DNA from: Cylindrospermum stagnale PCC 7417
Lineage (GTDB): Bacteria; Cyanobacteriota; Cyanobacteriia; Cyanobacteriales; Nostocaceae
NCBI RefSeq assembly: GCF_000317535.1
Contig: NC_019757.1
Span: 6,836,501-6,900,500, forward strand
Direction: 5' to 3'
DNA: 64,000 nucleotides
The notes under the pieces were generated by a model, which saw nothing but the letters and a program-made list of their open reading frames with translations, was not told the origin of the DNA and did no database searches. Every line of letters starts with the position of its first letter. Position 1 is the first letter of the stretch. The position numbers were made by a program, and so were the translations under genes. Positions 24,350-33,288 of this stretch are shown here, piece by piece.

Positions 24350-24985
24350 ATGAACTTCAATTTTTTTGAATATGACACTTTGGAAGAAGAGCTAAAACAG
24401 ATACCAACACAACACCAATTAGCATTTGCAGCTTCTATTTGTGAGCGTTTGATTCCCAACTATAAGGCTTTTTGTCAAAACTTAGTAGAACCTTGGGGAA
24501 ATCCTAGTGTACCAAAAGAAGCACTAGATGAAGTTTGGCAAATTTTAGCCGGAAAGCCATTAGATCCAGTTTTAATTAGCCAATTAAGAGACGAATGTGG
24601 TCAAGATGATATATTTCCAGACGACCTTGATTTTGGTGATGACTGTTATGAAGCACAGGAAACTTTAATAGCAATCCGCGCTATTCTAGCTGCCTGTATC
24701 GAGCCAGATTTACAGCTAATTATTGAAGTGGCAAAACACGCTAGAAATATTATTGAAGCATATATACCGTACAAAGATGAAAACTTTAAACTTACTTTAG
24801 AAAAAGATGGAGAGGAAAAGTTTTATGAATCTATAGCAAATCACCCATTTGCAGTGAGAGAAATAGCTAAACAAACTGAAGATTTACAAAGACTCAAAGT
24901 AATCCAAACATTAGATAAATTTTTCTTAGAATGGCTGCGTACTTCTTCTGAAAATTGTGGCAAAAGTCTAATTGACTTAGCCTAA
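24350..24985 (+). CDS. DUF416 (YjaG-like) family protein
   Basis: 211 residues beginning FFEYDTLEEELKQIPTQHQLAFAASICERLIPNYKAFC, the signature of DUF416, a helical family. AGGAG stands 12 bases before the ATG. The function of YjaG is unknown. Its place here, between a toxin fragment and an array of immunity-like genes, suggests use as an immunity protein; the family itself is broader than that. Confidence 0.72.
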   Translation: MNFNFFEYDTLEEELKQIPTQHQLAFAASICERLIPNYKAFCQNLVEPWGNPSVPKEALDEVWQILAGKPLDPVLISQLRDECGQDDIFPDDLDFGDDCYEAQETLIAIRAILAACIEPDLQLIIEVAKHARNIIEAYIPYKDENFKLTLEKDGEEKFYESIANHPFAVREIAKQTEDLQRLKVIQTLDKFFLEWLRTSSENCGKSLIDLA

Positions 24986-25024
24986 ATTATAAGAAAATAC
25001 TCAACATCAACAGATAGACTAATT

Positions 25025-25669
25025 ATGTCACAACTAACTAGTTTCTTACATCAAATAAAGGAAAATCCCAATCACTATTTAGGTAAACCTTCTATTACCT
25101 GTCTTGATGCATTTTTGCATGGATACTTACTGGCTCGAAACTACATGGGTTTGGAACTATTAGATATAGAAATTATATGGTTTCAAAAGTGGATACCAGA
25201 AAAATTAGAACTAAAAACCTCACACTCATGGGCAGCAGTAATTCTATATTATAGTGGCAATGAGCGCAGCGCTTTTTATAAGTTTTTTGACCTATTTGCA
25301 GAATTTCAAGCCGAAAAAAGACTTGAGATTGCTGATTATAATTATTCCCATAATCCAATTTGGGACGAAGATTTCTATGATTTTCTAAAACGACTTAGGC
25401 AACGTCCTGCAATGTACTTAGGTACATCATCAATTACTCGGCTTTATATGTTATTGAAAGGATACGATTATGCCCGTCGGGAAGCAGGTGTAACGCTCAC
25501 GGCTCAAGAACAAGACTTTTTACAATTTCAAGAATGGGTGCAGGCAAGATTTGATATCCATTCTCCTCAATCATGGGACAAGATAATTCTTTTTCATTCA
25601 ATTGATGAACAAGAAGCTCTCAAGGACTTTTTTAAATTATTGGATGAATTTTTAAATCGGCAAATGTAA
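25025..25669 (+). CDS. Two-domain immunity-like protein (copy A)
   Basis: 214 residues made of two homologous domains. The N-half has IKENPNHYLGKPSITCLDAFLHGY and SWAAVILYYSGNERSAF; the C-half has LRQRPAMYLGTSSITRLYMLLKGY and SWDKIILFHSIDEQEAL. The C-half resembles the single-domain protein at 23552. It differs from the copy at 31644-32288 at roughly 15 of 214 positions. No membrane segment is seen. Immunity function is inferred from the locus. Confidence 0.7.
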   Translation: MSQLTSFLHQIKENPNHYLGKPSITCLDAFLHGYLLARNYMGLELLDIEIIWFQKWIPEKLELKTSHSWAAVILYYSGNERSAFYKFFDLFAEFQAEKRLEIADYNYSHNPIWDEDFYDFLKRLRQRPAMYLGTSSITRLYMLLKGYDYARREAGVTLTAQEQDFLQFQEWVQARFDIHSPQSWDKIILFHSIDEQEALKDFFKLLDEFLNRQM

Positions 25670-25749
25670 TTGCAGCAAAAATCCCCAGTCTTAGATCCCC
25701 GGCTTTTTTAAGAATTTGGGAGTTAAATACTTTTTTAGTAGTAAATATT

Positions 25750-26409
25750 ATGTTGCAACTAACAAGTCTCTTACATCAAATCAAGGAAAATCCCAATTAC
25801 TTTCTGGGGAAGCCATCTATTACTTGCCTTGATTCATTTTTGCGTGGGTACTTAATGGCTCGCACCGATATGGGACTACAACAAATAGGTTTAGATTTGA
25901 GAGAGTTTCACACATGGATAAAAGAAAGATTAGAGATGAAAACATCACAATCATGGTTAGCTATGATTCTGTTTGATAGTGGCAATGAACGCAGCGGTTT
26001 TTATAGATTTTTTGACCTATTTGCAGAATTTCAATCTGAGAAAAGACTTGAGGCTGCTGATTATAATGATTCCCGTAATCAAATTTGGGACGAAGATTTC
26101 TATGATTTTCTCAAAAGCATTCGGCGGCGTCCTGCAATGTACTTAGGTACATCATCAATTACTCGGCTTTATATGTTATTGAAAGGATACGATTATGCCC
26201 GTCGGGAAGCAGGTGTAACGCTCACAGATCAAGAACAAGACTTTTTACAATTTCAAGAATGGGTGCAGGCAAGATTTGATATCCATTCTCCTCAGTCATG
26301 GGACAAGATAATTCTTTTTCATTCAATTGATGAACAAGAAGCCCTCAAGGACTTTTTTGAATTATTAGATGAATTTTTAAGTAGAAAACTGCAAGAAGCC
26401 ACAAGCTAA
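25750..26409 (+). CDS. Two-domain immunity-like protein (copy B, chimeric tail)
   Basis: 219 residues, same two-domain plan as the preceding gene with a more diverged N-half (RTDMGLQQIGLDLREF). It ends FLSRKLQEATS, while the sister copies end FLNRQM or FLSRKM. The extra QEATS and the DNA after it match the end of the orphan immunity gene at 33289-33759, so the tail was acquired by recombination inside the last codons. Confidence 0.7.
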   Translation: MLQLTSLLHQIKENPNYFLGKPSITCLDSFLRGYLMARTDMGLQQIGLDLREFHTWIKERLEMKTSQSWLAMILFDSGNERSGFYRFFDLFAEFQSEKRLEAADYNDSRNQIWDEDFYDFLKSIRRRPAMYLGTSSITRLYMLLKGYDYARREAGVTLTDQEQDFLQFQEWVQARFDIHSPQSWDKIILFHSIDEQEALKDFFELLDEFLSRKLQEATS

Positions 26410-26532
26410 ATGAATCTACATTTTTTTGAATTTTGACAGGAGATAGAGAGGGTTTTAGCCCTCTCTACGAACTAATTTTAATATTTTTTACTTTACAAAA
26501 CACATAGTTTGATTTCTTTTTGCCTACTCACT
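26388..26532. repeat. Copy 2 of the repeated cassette-boundary segment
   Basis: This matches 24098-24236, including the stretch GAACTAATTTTAATATTTTTTAC near its end. It contains a small inverted repeat, GAGAGGG/CCCTCTC, absent in intact form from copy 1, so it may double as a terminator. Confidence 0.75.
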
Positions 26533-26544
26533 TAATGTGTTGAT

Positions 26545-26949
26545 ATGAAATCTGAAATTTCCGCAGCTTTTGTAATAACTGATTTTGACTACGACCCCAA
26601 CGAAATTACTAGCATTTTAGGAATTTTACCAACAAGAACATCTAGAATTGGAGATTTAATTGGAAAAAGCATTTTACGGCGTAAAGAAAATGCCTGGGTA
26701 TTGAAATCTCAACTTGAGCAATCAGCCGATATAGAAAGTCATATTAAAGATGTACTGGCAAGACTTCAACCTAGCTGGGAAAAACTGGTAGAGATTTGTT
26801 CTCAATACTATACAGAAATTTCTTGTGTTATCTATTGTTATGACCAACAAAGTCCAGCAATTCATTTTAATAAAGCAATTATCAGGTCTGCTTTTGAGCT
26901 AAATGCACAAATCAGTGTTGATTATTACTGTTTACATAAATCTAGATAA
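26545..26949 (+). CDS. DUF4279 family protein (copy 1 of 3)
   Basis: 134 residues. It matches DUF4279: SEISAAFVITDFDYDPNEITSILGI, then a basic LLRRKENAWVL-type strand and LEQSADIESHIKDVLARLQPSWEKL. DUF4279 proteins are small soluble proteins frequently seen in polymorphic-toxin loci, where an immunity role is suspected. It is the first of three tandem copies of equal length; the next begins within 21 bases, so they form one transcript. Confidence 0.7.
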   Translation: MKSEISAAFVITDFDYDPNEITSILGILPTRTSRIGDLIGKSILRRKENAWVLKSQLEQSADIESHIKDVLARLQPSWEKLVEICSQYYTEISCVIYCYDQQSPAIHFNKAIIRSAFELNAQISVDYYCLHKSR

Positions 26950-26969
26950 TGGTAGATAAATGTGTTGAT

Positions 26970-27374
26970 ATGGAATCTGAAATTTCCGCAGCTTTTACAA
27001 TCACTGGTTTTGACTATAATCCCGACGAAATTACTAGCATTTTAGGAATTTTGCCTACAAAAACCTGGAAAATCGGGGATGTAATTGGAAAAGGTCTTTT
27101 ACGTCGTAAAAAAAATGGTTGGGTATTAAAATCTCAACTTGAGCAATCAGCCGACCTAGAAAGTCATATTAAAGATGTACTGGCAAGACTTCAACCTAGC
27201 TGGGAAAAATTGATAGAGATTTGTTCTCAATACTATACAGAAATTTCTTGTGTTATCTATTGTTATGATCCACAAAGTCCAGTAATTCATTTTAATAAGC
27301 AAATTATCAAGTCTGTCTTTGAGATAAATGCAGAAATCGATGTAGATTACTATTGTTTATACAAGTCTAGATAA
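26970..27374 (+). CDS. DUF4279 family protein (copy 2 of 3)
   Basis: 134 residues from the ATG aligned with copy 1 (MESEISAAFTITGF). An alternative ATG at 26949 overlaps the stop of copy 1 (TAATG) and would add seven residues; both starts are preceded by TGTGTTGAT-like sequence. The middle is close to copy 1, while residues around TKTWKIGDVIGKG differ from it and match copy 3. Differences cluster in this loop, as expected if each copy faces a different partner. Confidence 0.7.
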   Translation: MESEISAAFTITGFDYNPDEITSILGILPTKTWKIGDVIGKGLLRRKKNGWVLKSQLEQSADLESHIKDVLARLQPSWEKLIEICSQYYTEISCVIYCYDPQSPVIHFNKQIIKSVFEINAEIDVDYYCLYKSR

Positions 27375-27394
27375 TGGGAGATAAATGTGTTGAT

Positions 27395-27802
27395 ATGGAA
27401 CATGAAATTTTCGCAGCTTTTACACTAACTGGGTTTGACTCTGAACCCGACGAAATTACTAGAATTTTAGGAATTTTACCTACAAAAACCTGGAAAATTG
27501 GAGATGTAATTGAAAAAAGTATTTTACTTCGTCAAAAGAATGGTTGGGTATTAGAATCTCAACTAGAAAAATCAGCCGATTTAGAAAGTCATATTAAAGA
27601 TGTGCTGGCAAGACTTAAACCTAGTTGGGAAAAACTGGTAGAGATTTGTCCTCAATACTATGCCGAAATTTCTTGTGTCATCTATTGTTATGATGCACAA
27701 GGGCCAGTATTTCACTTTAAGAAAGAAATTATTAAGTCTGCCCTTGAGCTAAATGCAGAAATCGATGTTGATTATTACTGTTTAGGTGAATATGAAGAGT
27801 AA
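27395..27802 (+). CDS. DUF4279 family protein (copy 3 of 3)
   Basis: 135 residues, starting MEHEIFAAFTLTGF. It is the most diverged of the three copies (YAEISCVIYCYDAQGPVFHFKKE) with a short acidic tail EYEE. As in copy 2, an upstream ATG at 27374 overlaps the preceding stop as TAATG. The three copies together indicate recent tandem duplication. Confidence 0.7.
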   Translation: MEHEIFAAFTLTGFDSEPDEITRILGILPTKTWKIGDVIEKSILLRQKNGWVLESQLEKSADLESHIKDVLARLKPSWEKLVEICPQYYAEISCVIYCYDAQGPVFHFKKEIIKSALELNAEIDVDYYCLGEYEE

Positions 27803-27863
27803 GTAGTTTGGTAAGAATAACCCAAATTATGTTAACTACAGGACTTACGCAACTGGCATGGCT

Positions 27864-27932
27864 TTGTAGGGTGCGTCAGATGTCAAAAATCTGTTTATTT
27901 GCCAGATATATCTAGTCTGACGCACCCTACAA
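27864..27932. repeat. Perfect 17-bp inverted repeat element
   Basis: TTGTAGGGTGCGTCAGA and its exact complement TCTGACGCACCCTACAA are separated by 35 bases, just after GGACTTACGC, a motif that also borders the element at 59339. It lies between the DUF4279 genes and the next gene and may be a MITE relic and/or a terminator. Confidence 0.7.
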
Positions 27933-27990
27933 TCTATGTACTAGTTGGAGAACCGATTACCAAGGTCATAAATGAAACTAAAAAGGAAGA

Positions 27991-29253
27991 ATGGAACTAG
28001 TAAAAAGATATAAGCGATTTTTGTGGTTGTTAATTGCGCTGGGGATATGCACCATTATCGGAATTCTAAGTGGAACATTAGGGCAATCTGTGCCAATAGA
28101 AAAACCACCAATTAGTAACAAAAAGTGTCCGCAGGTTAAATTGTGGCAAATAGCTTTTCTAAAGTGGGATGACCTAATCAAGCTAGAGGTAGAAGAATGG
28201 CAGCCTTCTGTTAGTGGTGCTTTCAACTATAATGCTTATCCAGGTCCTAAAAAAATGCCAGTACGGCCTTTCCTCAATCCTTTTGTTAGCCCTGGAGGGA
28301 TAGCTGGTTCCTTGGAAACTGCTTCGCAGACTACATCTGTGGTCGTGCGATTAGGAAAGAATCCAAAATTGATACAACTCCCAAACCCACCCCTGTCTCT
28401 GGGCACTCGTAAAGACGGTGGGCTGTGGGTTGATTCCAAAGGAACGACAGGGCTTTATAATGCTGATGGTAAACAAGTACGCACAATTAAAACTATCAGT
28501 ACTAACTTTATCAGTGTTGAACAAGATGCAATTTGGTTGATCAGTGCTGACAAAAAAGCTCAGTTTGTTGATGCAGATGGAAATGTCAAAGGGCCTTATC
28601 CTTGGGATGGACTTAACAATTACTCTGGGCACGGACAAAGCTTATGTCAATTAAAATCTGCTAATCCAGCCCGCATAAAGTGTTTGGAACCTGATGGTAA
28701 ACAGCGATTTTTTTCTCTATCCTTATCCGAACCACCAGGTGGACAAATCCTCCAATGGACAAATCAAAAGTTGTGGACTGTGAGTGGAAGAGATTTGATT
28801 ATATATCAGGATCTAATAACAGGAGTTAAATCAAAACTGGAGATTGCCAATGCAGGTATAACAACTACAGGAGATGTTTTTGTCTCAGTAAAAACTAACG
28901 ACCAGTGGACTGAAGTGTGTATTAGTGACGGCTCTTCTCGATGGGTGCCAATTAGCTATGGTTTTTCACCAATCGCAGGCATGAATCTATCTGGACGGCT
29001 TTACGTCATGGCTATTGATAAACAAAGAACACTTGTTTATAACTATGATTTAGCCCTGTGGTACAAGGGAGATAAGATTGAGGAACGCTTTGTGGTCGAT
29101 GAAAATAACTTCCGCAACCGTATCTTTCCTCACGCATGGATATTTAATCCTAACAGCCATCTTGAAAATGCAAAAAGTTCAGATGGAACAGTAGTTCTAT
29201 CTGCATCTGGTCCAACTGGAATAGTCCTGATTGGATTACGCTGGAATCCTTAA
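27991..29253 (+). CDS. Membrane-anchored exported protein of unknown function (paralogue 1)
   Basis: 420 residues. A basic start and one hydrophobic helix (FLWLLIALGICTIIGILSG, residues 10-28) without a lipobox suggest an anchor or signal. The rest is a beta-rich exported domain with repeated strand-turn units such as TRKDGGLWVDSKG, GPYPWDGLNN and CISDGSSRWVPI, possibly a propeller. AAGGAAG precedes the ATG. It is paralogous to the next gene, 60 bases downstream. I do not recognise the family; the island context allows an immunity or anti-effector role in the periplasm. Confidence 0.65.
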   Translation: MELVKRYKRFLWLLIALGICTIIGILSGTLGQSVPIEKPPISNKKCPQVKLWQIAFLKWDDLIKLEVEEWQPSVSGAFNYNAYPGPKKMPVRPFLNPFVSPGGIAGSLETASQTTSVVVRLGKNPKLIQLPNPPLSLGTRKDGGLWVDSKGTTGLYNADGKQVRTIKTISTNFISVEQDAIWLISADKKAQFVDADGNVKGPYPWDGLNNYSGHGQSLCQLKSANPARIKCLEPDGKQRFFSLSLSEPPGGQILQWTNQKLWTVSGRDLIIYQDLITGVKSKLEIANAGITTTGDVFVSVKTNDQWTEVCISDGSSRWVPISYGFSPIAGMNLSGRLYVMAIDKQRTLVYNYDLALWYKGDKIEERFVVDENNFRNRIFPHAWIFNPNSHLENAKSSDGTVVLSASGPTGIVLIGLRWNP

Positions 29254-29313
29254 CACAATTGCCACAAAAAGTGATGCTACAGCAGAAATGTTGAATCTAT
29301 ATAAAAAATTTAA

Positions 29314-30606
29314 ATGGAATTAATAGCCAAATATAGATGGCAAACCATCTGGTTGCCAGTAACATTTTTTTTATGCCTGATTTTGCTGGAAGGATGCAAA
29401 AATTCCTCACAAGCATCCTCTCAAATCTTTCCACTACTTATAGAACCAGAACCATTAGTAAGTAACAAAAAATGTCCAAAAGTAAAAATCTGGAAAATCG
29501 CGCTTTTAGAGTGGAATAATCCTGTACCACTGAAAGTAGTAGAAGAATTACAGCCATATCCAGGTGGTTCTTTCACCAATGCTGGTGCACCAGGTCCAAA
29601 ACATAAACCAACGCGACCTTTCCTCGAACTTTTTGCTAGTTCGGGGGGAATAGCTGGCATAATGTCACTGGGTAATTATCGGCAGACAGGAGTTGTGGTG
29701 CGCCTGGGAGAAAATTTAAACCTGTTACAACTACCAGAAGCTCCAGTCTCATTGAGTACTCGTAAAGATGGCAGAATGTGGGTAAATTTTCATGGAACAT
29801 TAGTAAATTATGATGCTAATGGAAAACCAATTCGCTCCATCAAAAATCGTGGTACAGATATGGTGAGTGCTGACAAAGATGCTGTTTGGTTAGTTGACTT
29901 TGAAAAAACAGCCTCGTTTGTGAGCGCAGATGGTGAAGTCAAGGGACCCTACCCTTGGGACGGATTTAACAATTCTTCTGCACAAGGGCAAAATCTTTGT
30001 AGAATAAATTATGATAAACCAGGAAACATAGAATGTTTGGAACCCAATGGTAAAAAGAGTTCAATAGTGCTTTTCCTGGCTGATAAAATAGCTGGAAAAA
30101 TTATTAAATTTACTGACAAAATACTTTTAACTAGAACTCATAATACTTTGTCCTATCATGACAATACTAAAGGTGAGTCTCAGTTAGAAATAGAAAATGC
30201 AGGTTTGACAACTACTGGTGAAGCATTTATAAATTTACCTGTAGATGATAACTGGTCTGAAGTTTGTATAAGTGATGGAACATCGAGATGGGTTCCCATT
30301 AAATACGACAGCAGACACTTGAAAAAGCCGAAAAAACTGGTATTGCCGAAAATGACAGTAGTTGCTGTAGATGGCGATCGCACGCTGACATTTGCCTACG
30401 ATAGTGCTAAATGGTGGAAAGGCAATAAAATTGAAAAAAGCCTGATTTTAGATGAAAATGGCTACCGCCAAGATGTTTTTACCAATGAATGGTTGTTAAA
30501 TCCCAGAGAAGTTAAAGTTTTAAATCCAGATGATGGCACAGTAGTTATATCAGTCACTGGTCCAAAGGGTATAGCTTTAATTGGTTTACAGTTGAATCCT
30601 AGCTAG
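29314..30606 (+). CDS. Lipoprotein of unknown function (paralogue 2)
   Basis: 430 residues, clearly related to the preceding protein: both share SNKKCP.VK.W, GPYPWDG, CISDG.SRWVPI and a GP.GI.LIGL end. Here the signal segment ends in a lipobox-like LLEGC (Cys at about residue 29), so this copy is probably lipid-anchored where its sister has a plain helix. Function unknown. The pair of differently anchored paralogues is unusual. Confidence 0.65.
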   Translation: MELIAKYRWQTIWLPVTFFLCLILLEGCKNSSQASSQIFPLLIEPEPLVSNKKCPKVKIWKIALLEWNNPVPLKVVEELQPYPGGSFTNAGAPGPKHKPTRPFLELFASSGGIAGIMSLGNYRQTGVVVRLGENLNLLQLPEAPVSLSTRKDGRMWVNFHGTLVNYDANGKPIRSIKNRGTDMVSADKDAVWLVDFEKTASFVSADGEVKGPYPWDGFNNSSAQGQNLCRINYDKPGNIECLEPNGKKSSIVLFLADKIAGKIIKFTDKILLTRTHNTLSYHDNTKGESQLEIENAGLTTTGEAFINLPVDDNWSEVCISDGTSRWVPIKYDSRHLKKPKKLVLPKMTVVAVDGDRTLTFAYDSAKWWKGNKIEKSLILDENGYRQDVFTNEWLLNPREVKVLNPDDGTVVISVTGPKGIALIGLQLNPS

Positions 30607-30711
30607 TTGATAAAAATGTGTGCTATTGCGTGGAATTCACGCGATCTACGCCGGGAAGTTGGATTCCATAGATATCATATTGAACGTAGCAACAAAGCAA
30701 AGGAGTCATCT

Positions 30712-31260
30712 ATGTTGGAAGAAACAAAAGAACTAATGCTATCCCTTAAGCAGAGATGGCATTCACCAGCAGGTAAGGCTATATTAGAAAAGGTCTTATC
30801 AGCAATTCGATTACAACAGCCTTGGACTTCATTTCTATTAACTTTATCAGATGTAGAGGATGTGTTAAATCGACGGGATCTGCAAGGGGCCCCTTTAAGT
30901 GGTCTAGAGCTTAATAATGTAAATTTTAGGGAAACCACACTAGATTTTGTTGAGCTTCGAGGTGCAAGTTTAGAGTATGCAGATTTTAGAGGCGCACAAC
31001 TGAATCATGCAGATTTATCGGGAGCTAAATTGTGTGGAGCAAATTTCGAGGGTTGCCTAATGGTGAGAGCCAACCTCGCAGGTGCTGACCTGTCTAATGC
31101 TAGTTTAGCAGGCTCTGCTTTAACTGGCGCAAACCTAGTCAGGGCAAATTTTTCTCAAGCAGATTTGACTAATGCTGTTTTGTTCGGAGCAGAAACTGAA
31201 GATGCTGTATTTGATGGTGCAATCTTAACTAATACTCGATTTGGTAAGTTTGCAAGTTGA
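30712..31260 (+). CDS. Pentapeptide repeat protein
   Basis: 182 residues from the ATG at 30712, chosen because AAAGGAG stands before it; the frame is open another 35 codons upstream without a family-like sequence. Residues 1-60 are helical (EETKELMLSLKQRW), followed by about 20 pentapeptides such as ADLSN, ANLVR and ADLTN, forming a right-handed quadrilateral beta helix. Such proteins can mimic DNA or shield targets; no partner is evident. It closes the run that starts with the exported pair. Confidence 0.75.
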   Translation: MLEETKELMLSLKQRWHSPAGKAILEKVLSAIRLQQPWTSFLLTLSDVEDVLNRRDLQGAPLSGLELNNVNFRETTLDFVELRGASLEYADFRGAQLNHADLSGAKLCGANFEGCLMVRANLAGADLSNASLAGSALTGANLVRANFSQADLTNAVLFGAETEDAVFDGAILTNTRFGKFAS

Positions 31261-31444
31261 GATTAAATACGCTCCCATCTTAGCTCTTACTAACTAACTC
31301 AAGTTGCAGGTTATTAAATTCTTAGTAAACAGTATCATCAATTTATGCGATCGCCTATGACAAATTGACGGCTGCGCTACGGCCAACCGCAACTTTGACT
31401 CAATCAGGACTAAAGCTGCGTGTCACAAAAAATAAAAATTTCTT

Positions 31445-31520
31445 GTTTGTAGTAAGGGCTTCAGCCCTTATTTTGTTCGCGTAGCCTCTCGAAGAGAGGA
31501 CTAAAGTCCTCACTACAAAC
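31445..31520. repeat. Composite palindromic repeat
   Basis: The outer ends GTTTGTAGT/ACTACAAAC enclose three small hairpins: AAGGGCT-TC-AGCCCTT, CCTCTC-GAA-GAGAGG and AGGACT-AA-AGTCCT. It is a mosaic of the short palindromes typical of Nostoc intergenic DNA. The rest of 31261-31643 shows no gene. Confidence 0.7.
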
Positions 31521-31643
31521 TTAGAATAATATGTCAGTGACGTCAGTCTTATCAATCAATCATTGAGTGAAGGGAATACTTTAAAAGTATGATAATAAAC
31601 TTATTCATTAAACACGGATACTCAATAATTAATATTAAATATT

Positions 31644-32288
31644 ATGTCTCTACTAACAATTTTATTACAGCAAATCAAGGAAAATCCCAATCACTATTTA
31701 GGTAAACCTTCTATTACCTGTCTTGATGCATTTTTGCATGGATACTTACTGGCTCGAAACTACATGGGTTTGGAACTATTAGATATAGAAATTATATGGT
31801 TTCAAAAGTGGATACCAGAAAAATTGGAACTAAAAACCTCACACTCATGGGCAGCAGTAATTCTATATTATAGTGGCAATGAACGCAGCGCTTTTTATAA
31901 GTTTTTTGACCTCTTTGCCGAATTTCAAGCCGAGAGAAGACTTGACATTGCTGATTATAATTATTCCCATAATCCAATTTGGGACGAAGATTTATATGCT
32001 TTTCTAAAACGACTTAGGCAGCGTCCTGGAATGTACTTAGGTACATCATCAATTACTCGACTTTATATGTTATTGAAAGGATACAATTATGCCCGTCGGG
32101 AAGCAGGTGTACCGCTCACGACTCAAGAACAAGACTTTTTACAATTTCAAGAATGGGTGCAGGCAAGATTTGATATCCATTCTCCTCAATCATGGGACAA
32201 GATAATTCTTTTTCATTCAATTGATGAACAAGAAGCCCTCAAGGACTTTTTTGAATTATTGGATGAATTTTTAAGTAGAAAAATGTAA
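31644..32288 (+). CDS. Two-domain immunity-like protein (copy C)
   Basis: 214 residues, near-identical to copy A at 25025 (for example IKENPNHYLGKPSIT and TSSITRLYMLLKGY), with changes concentrated in the first ten residues and around REAGVPLTTQEQ. DNA identity persists through most of the gene, so it is a recent duplicate placed 6 kb away with unrelated genes between, which argues for cassette movement rather than simple tandem doubling. Confidence 0.7.
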   Translation: MSLLTILLQQIKENPNHYLGKPSITCLDAFLHGYLLARNYMGLELLDIEIIWFQKWIPEKLELKTSHSWAAVILYYSGNERSAFYKFFDLFAEFQAERRLDIADYNYSHNPIWDEDLYAFLKRLRQRPGMYLGTSSITRLYMLLKGYNYARREAGVPLTTQEQDFLQFQEWVQARFDIHSPQSWDKIILFHSIDEQEALKDFFELLDEFLSRKM

Positions 32289-32338
32289 TATAACCTTACC
32301 CCTAAACAAGTAGTAGTTATCAAAATTGAAGTAGTTAG

Positions 32339-33073
32339 ATGATTGAATATAAAGGATGTCAATACTGCCTTCACTTTCGTCCAGATGGAACCTGTTCTGC
32401 TTTTGACCCAGAGCCAATTCCATTGTTTATTGTCTCAGGTCAAATCAAACATATTAAACCTTTACAAAATCAAAAAAATAAAATTGTTTATGAACCAGTA
32501 GAAAAATCCATAATATATAGACTCAATGAGTATAGGAGGAATAATAATTTGATGCGTGAACGAATGGAAATTATAGAGGGAGATATTACACAGCAAAAAG
32601 TAGATGCGATAGTTAATGCTGCAAATGAGGCACTAATTGCTGGTGGTGGTGTCAGTGGAGCTATTCACCGTAATACTGGATTAGGACTAGAAGAAGAGTG
32701 TCTAAAACTAGAAGGCTGTGAGGAAGGACAAGCTAAAATTACGAAGGGTTACTGTCTTCCGGCAAAGTGGGTTATTCACACTGTTGGCCCAGTGTGGGAA
32801 GGTGGTACTTATGAAGAACACAAAATACTAGCTCAGTGCTATCGCAACTGTTTTGCATTTGTAGAACCATACAACATTAAAACCATAGCATTTCCATCAA
32901 TTAGTACTGGAGCCTATGGCTTCCCAATAGAAAAAGCAGCAAAAATTGCAATTAGCGAAGCTAGGTTGTTTTTGGAGCAAAACACTACGCTTGATAAGGT
33001 CATTTTTGTCTGCTACAAACAGCAGATTTATGAATATTATACTGCCATTATTAAACAACTATTTACTCTATAA
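32339..33073 (+). CDS. Macro-domain (ADP-ribose-binding) protein with Cys-containing N-terminal domain
   Basis: 244 residues. Residues 1-60 have [22 protein letters not shown], a small Cys-rich module known to me from toxin-island proteins. Residues 72-244 are a MacroD-type domain: [50 protein letters not shown]. It should bind ADP-ribose and could remove ADP-ribose or O-acetyl-ADP-ribose. A perfect AGGAGG at 32534-32539 precedes an in-frame ATG at 32552, exactly at the domain border, so the macro domain could also be made alone. Confidence 0.8.
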   Translation: MIEYKGCQYCLHFRPDGTCSAFDPEPIPLFIVSGQIKHIKPLQNQKNKIVYEPVEKSIIYRLNEYRRNNNLMRERMEIIEGDITQQKVDAIVNAANEALIAGGGVSGAIHRNTGLGLEEECLKLEGCEEGQAKITKGYCLPAKWVIHTVGPVWEGGTYEEHKILAQCYRNCFAFVEPYNIKTIAFPSISTGAYGFPIEKAAKIAISEARLFLEQNTTLDKVIFVCYKQQIYEYYTAIIKQLFTL

Positions 33074-33288
33074 TCTTAATAGATTTTGTCATGCCAAATC
33101 AAGCTAAATTTGCCGTTTAGCCAATCTCAGACGAAATGAAATTCACAAAAAAACTTGCCATAAACAAAGTTAATTTAAATAATTTTTCTCCTGGAGAATT
33201 GGAGATAAGGATGATTGTAATTCTAACCTTTAGTAAGGAATACTGCAAATCTATCTAAGTAAAATTTCAAGGTTATTTTATTCTTTGA

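Noticed and set aside
33116-33140. CAGACGAAATGAA shared with the orphan toxin tail at 24311
   Set aside because: Only 13 identical bases with poor flanking match; too short to claim another toxin remnant.
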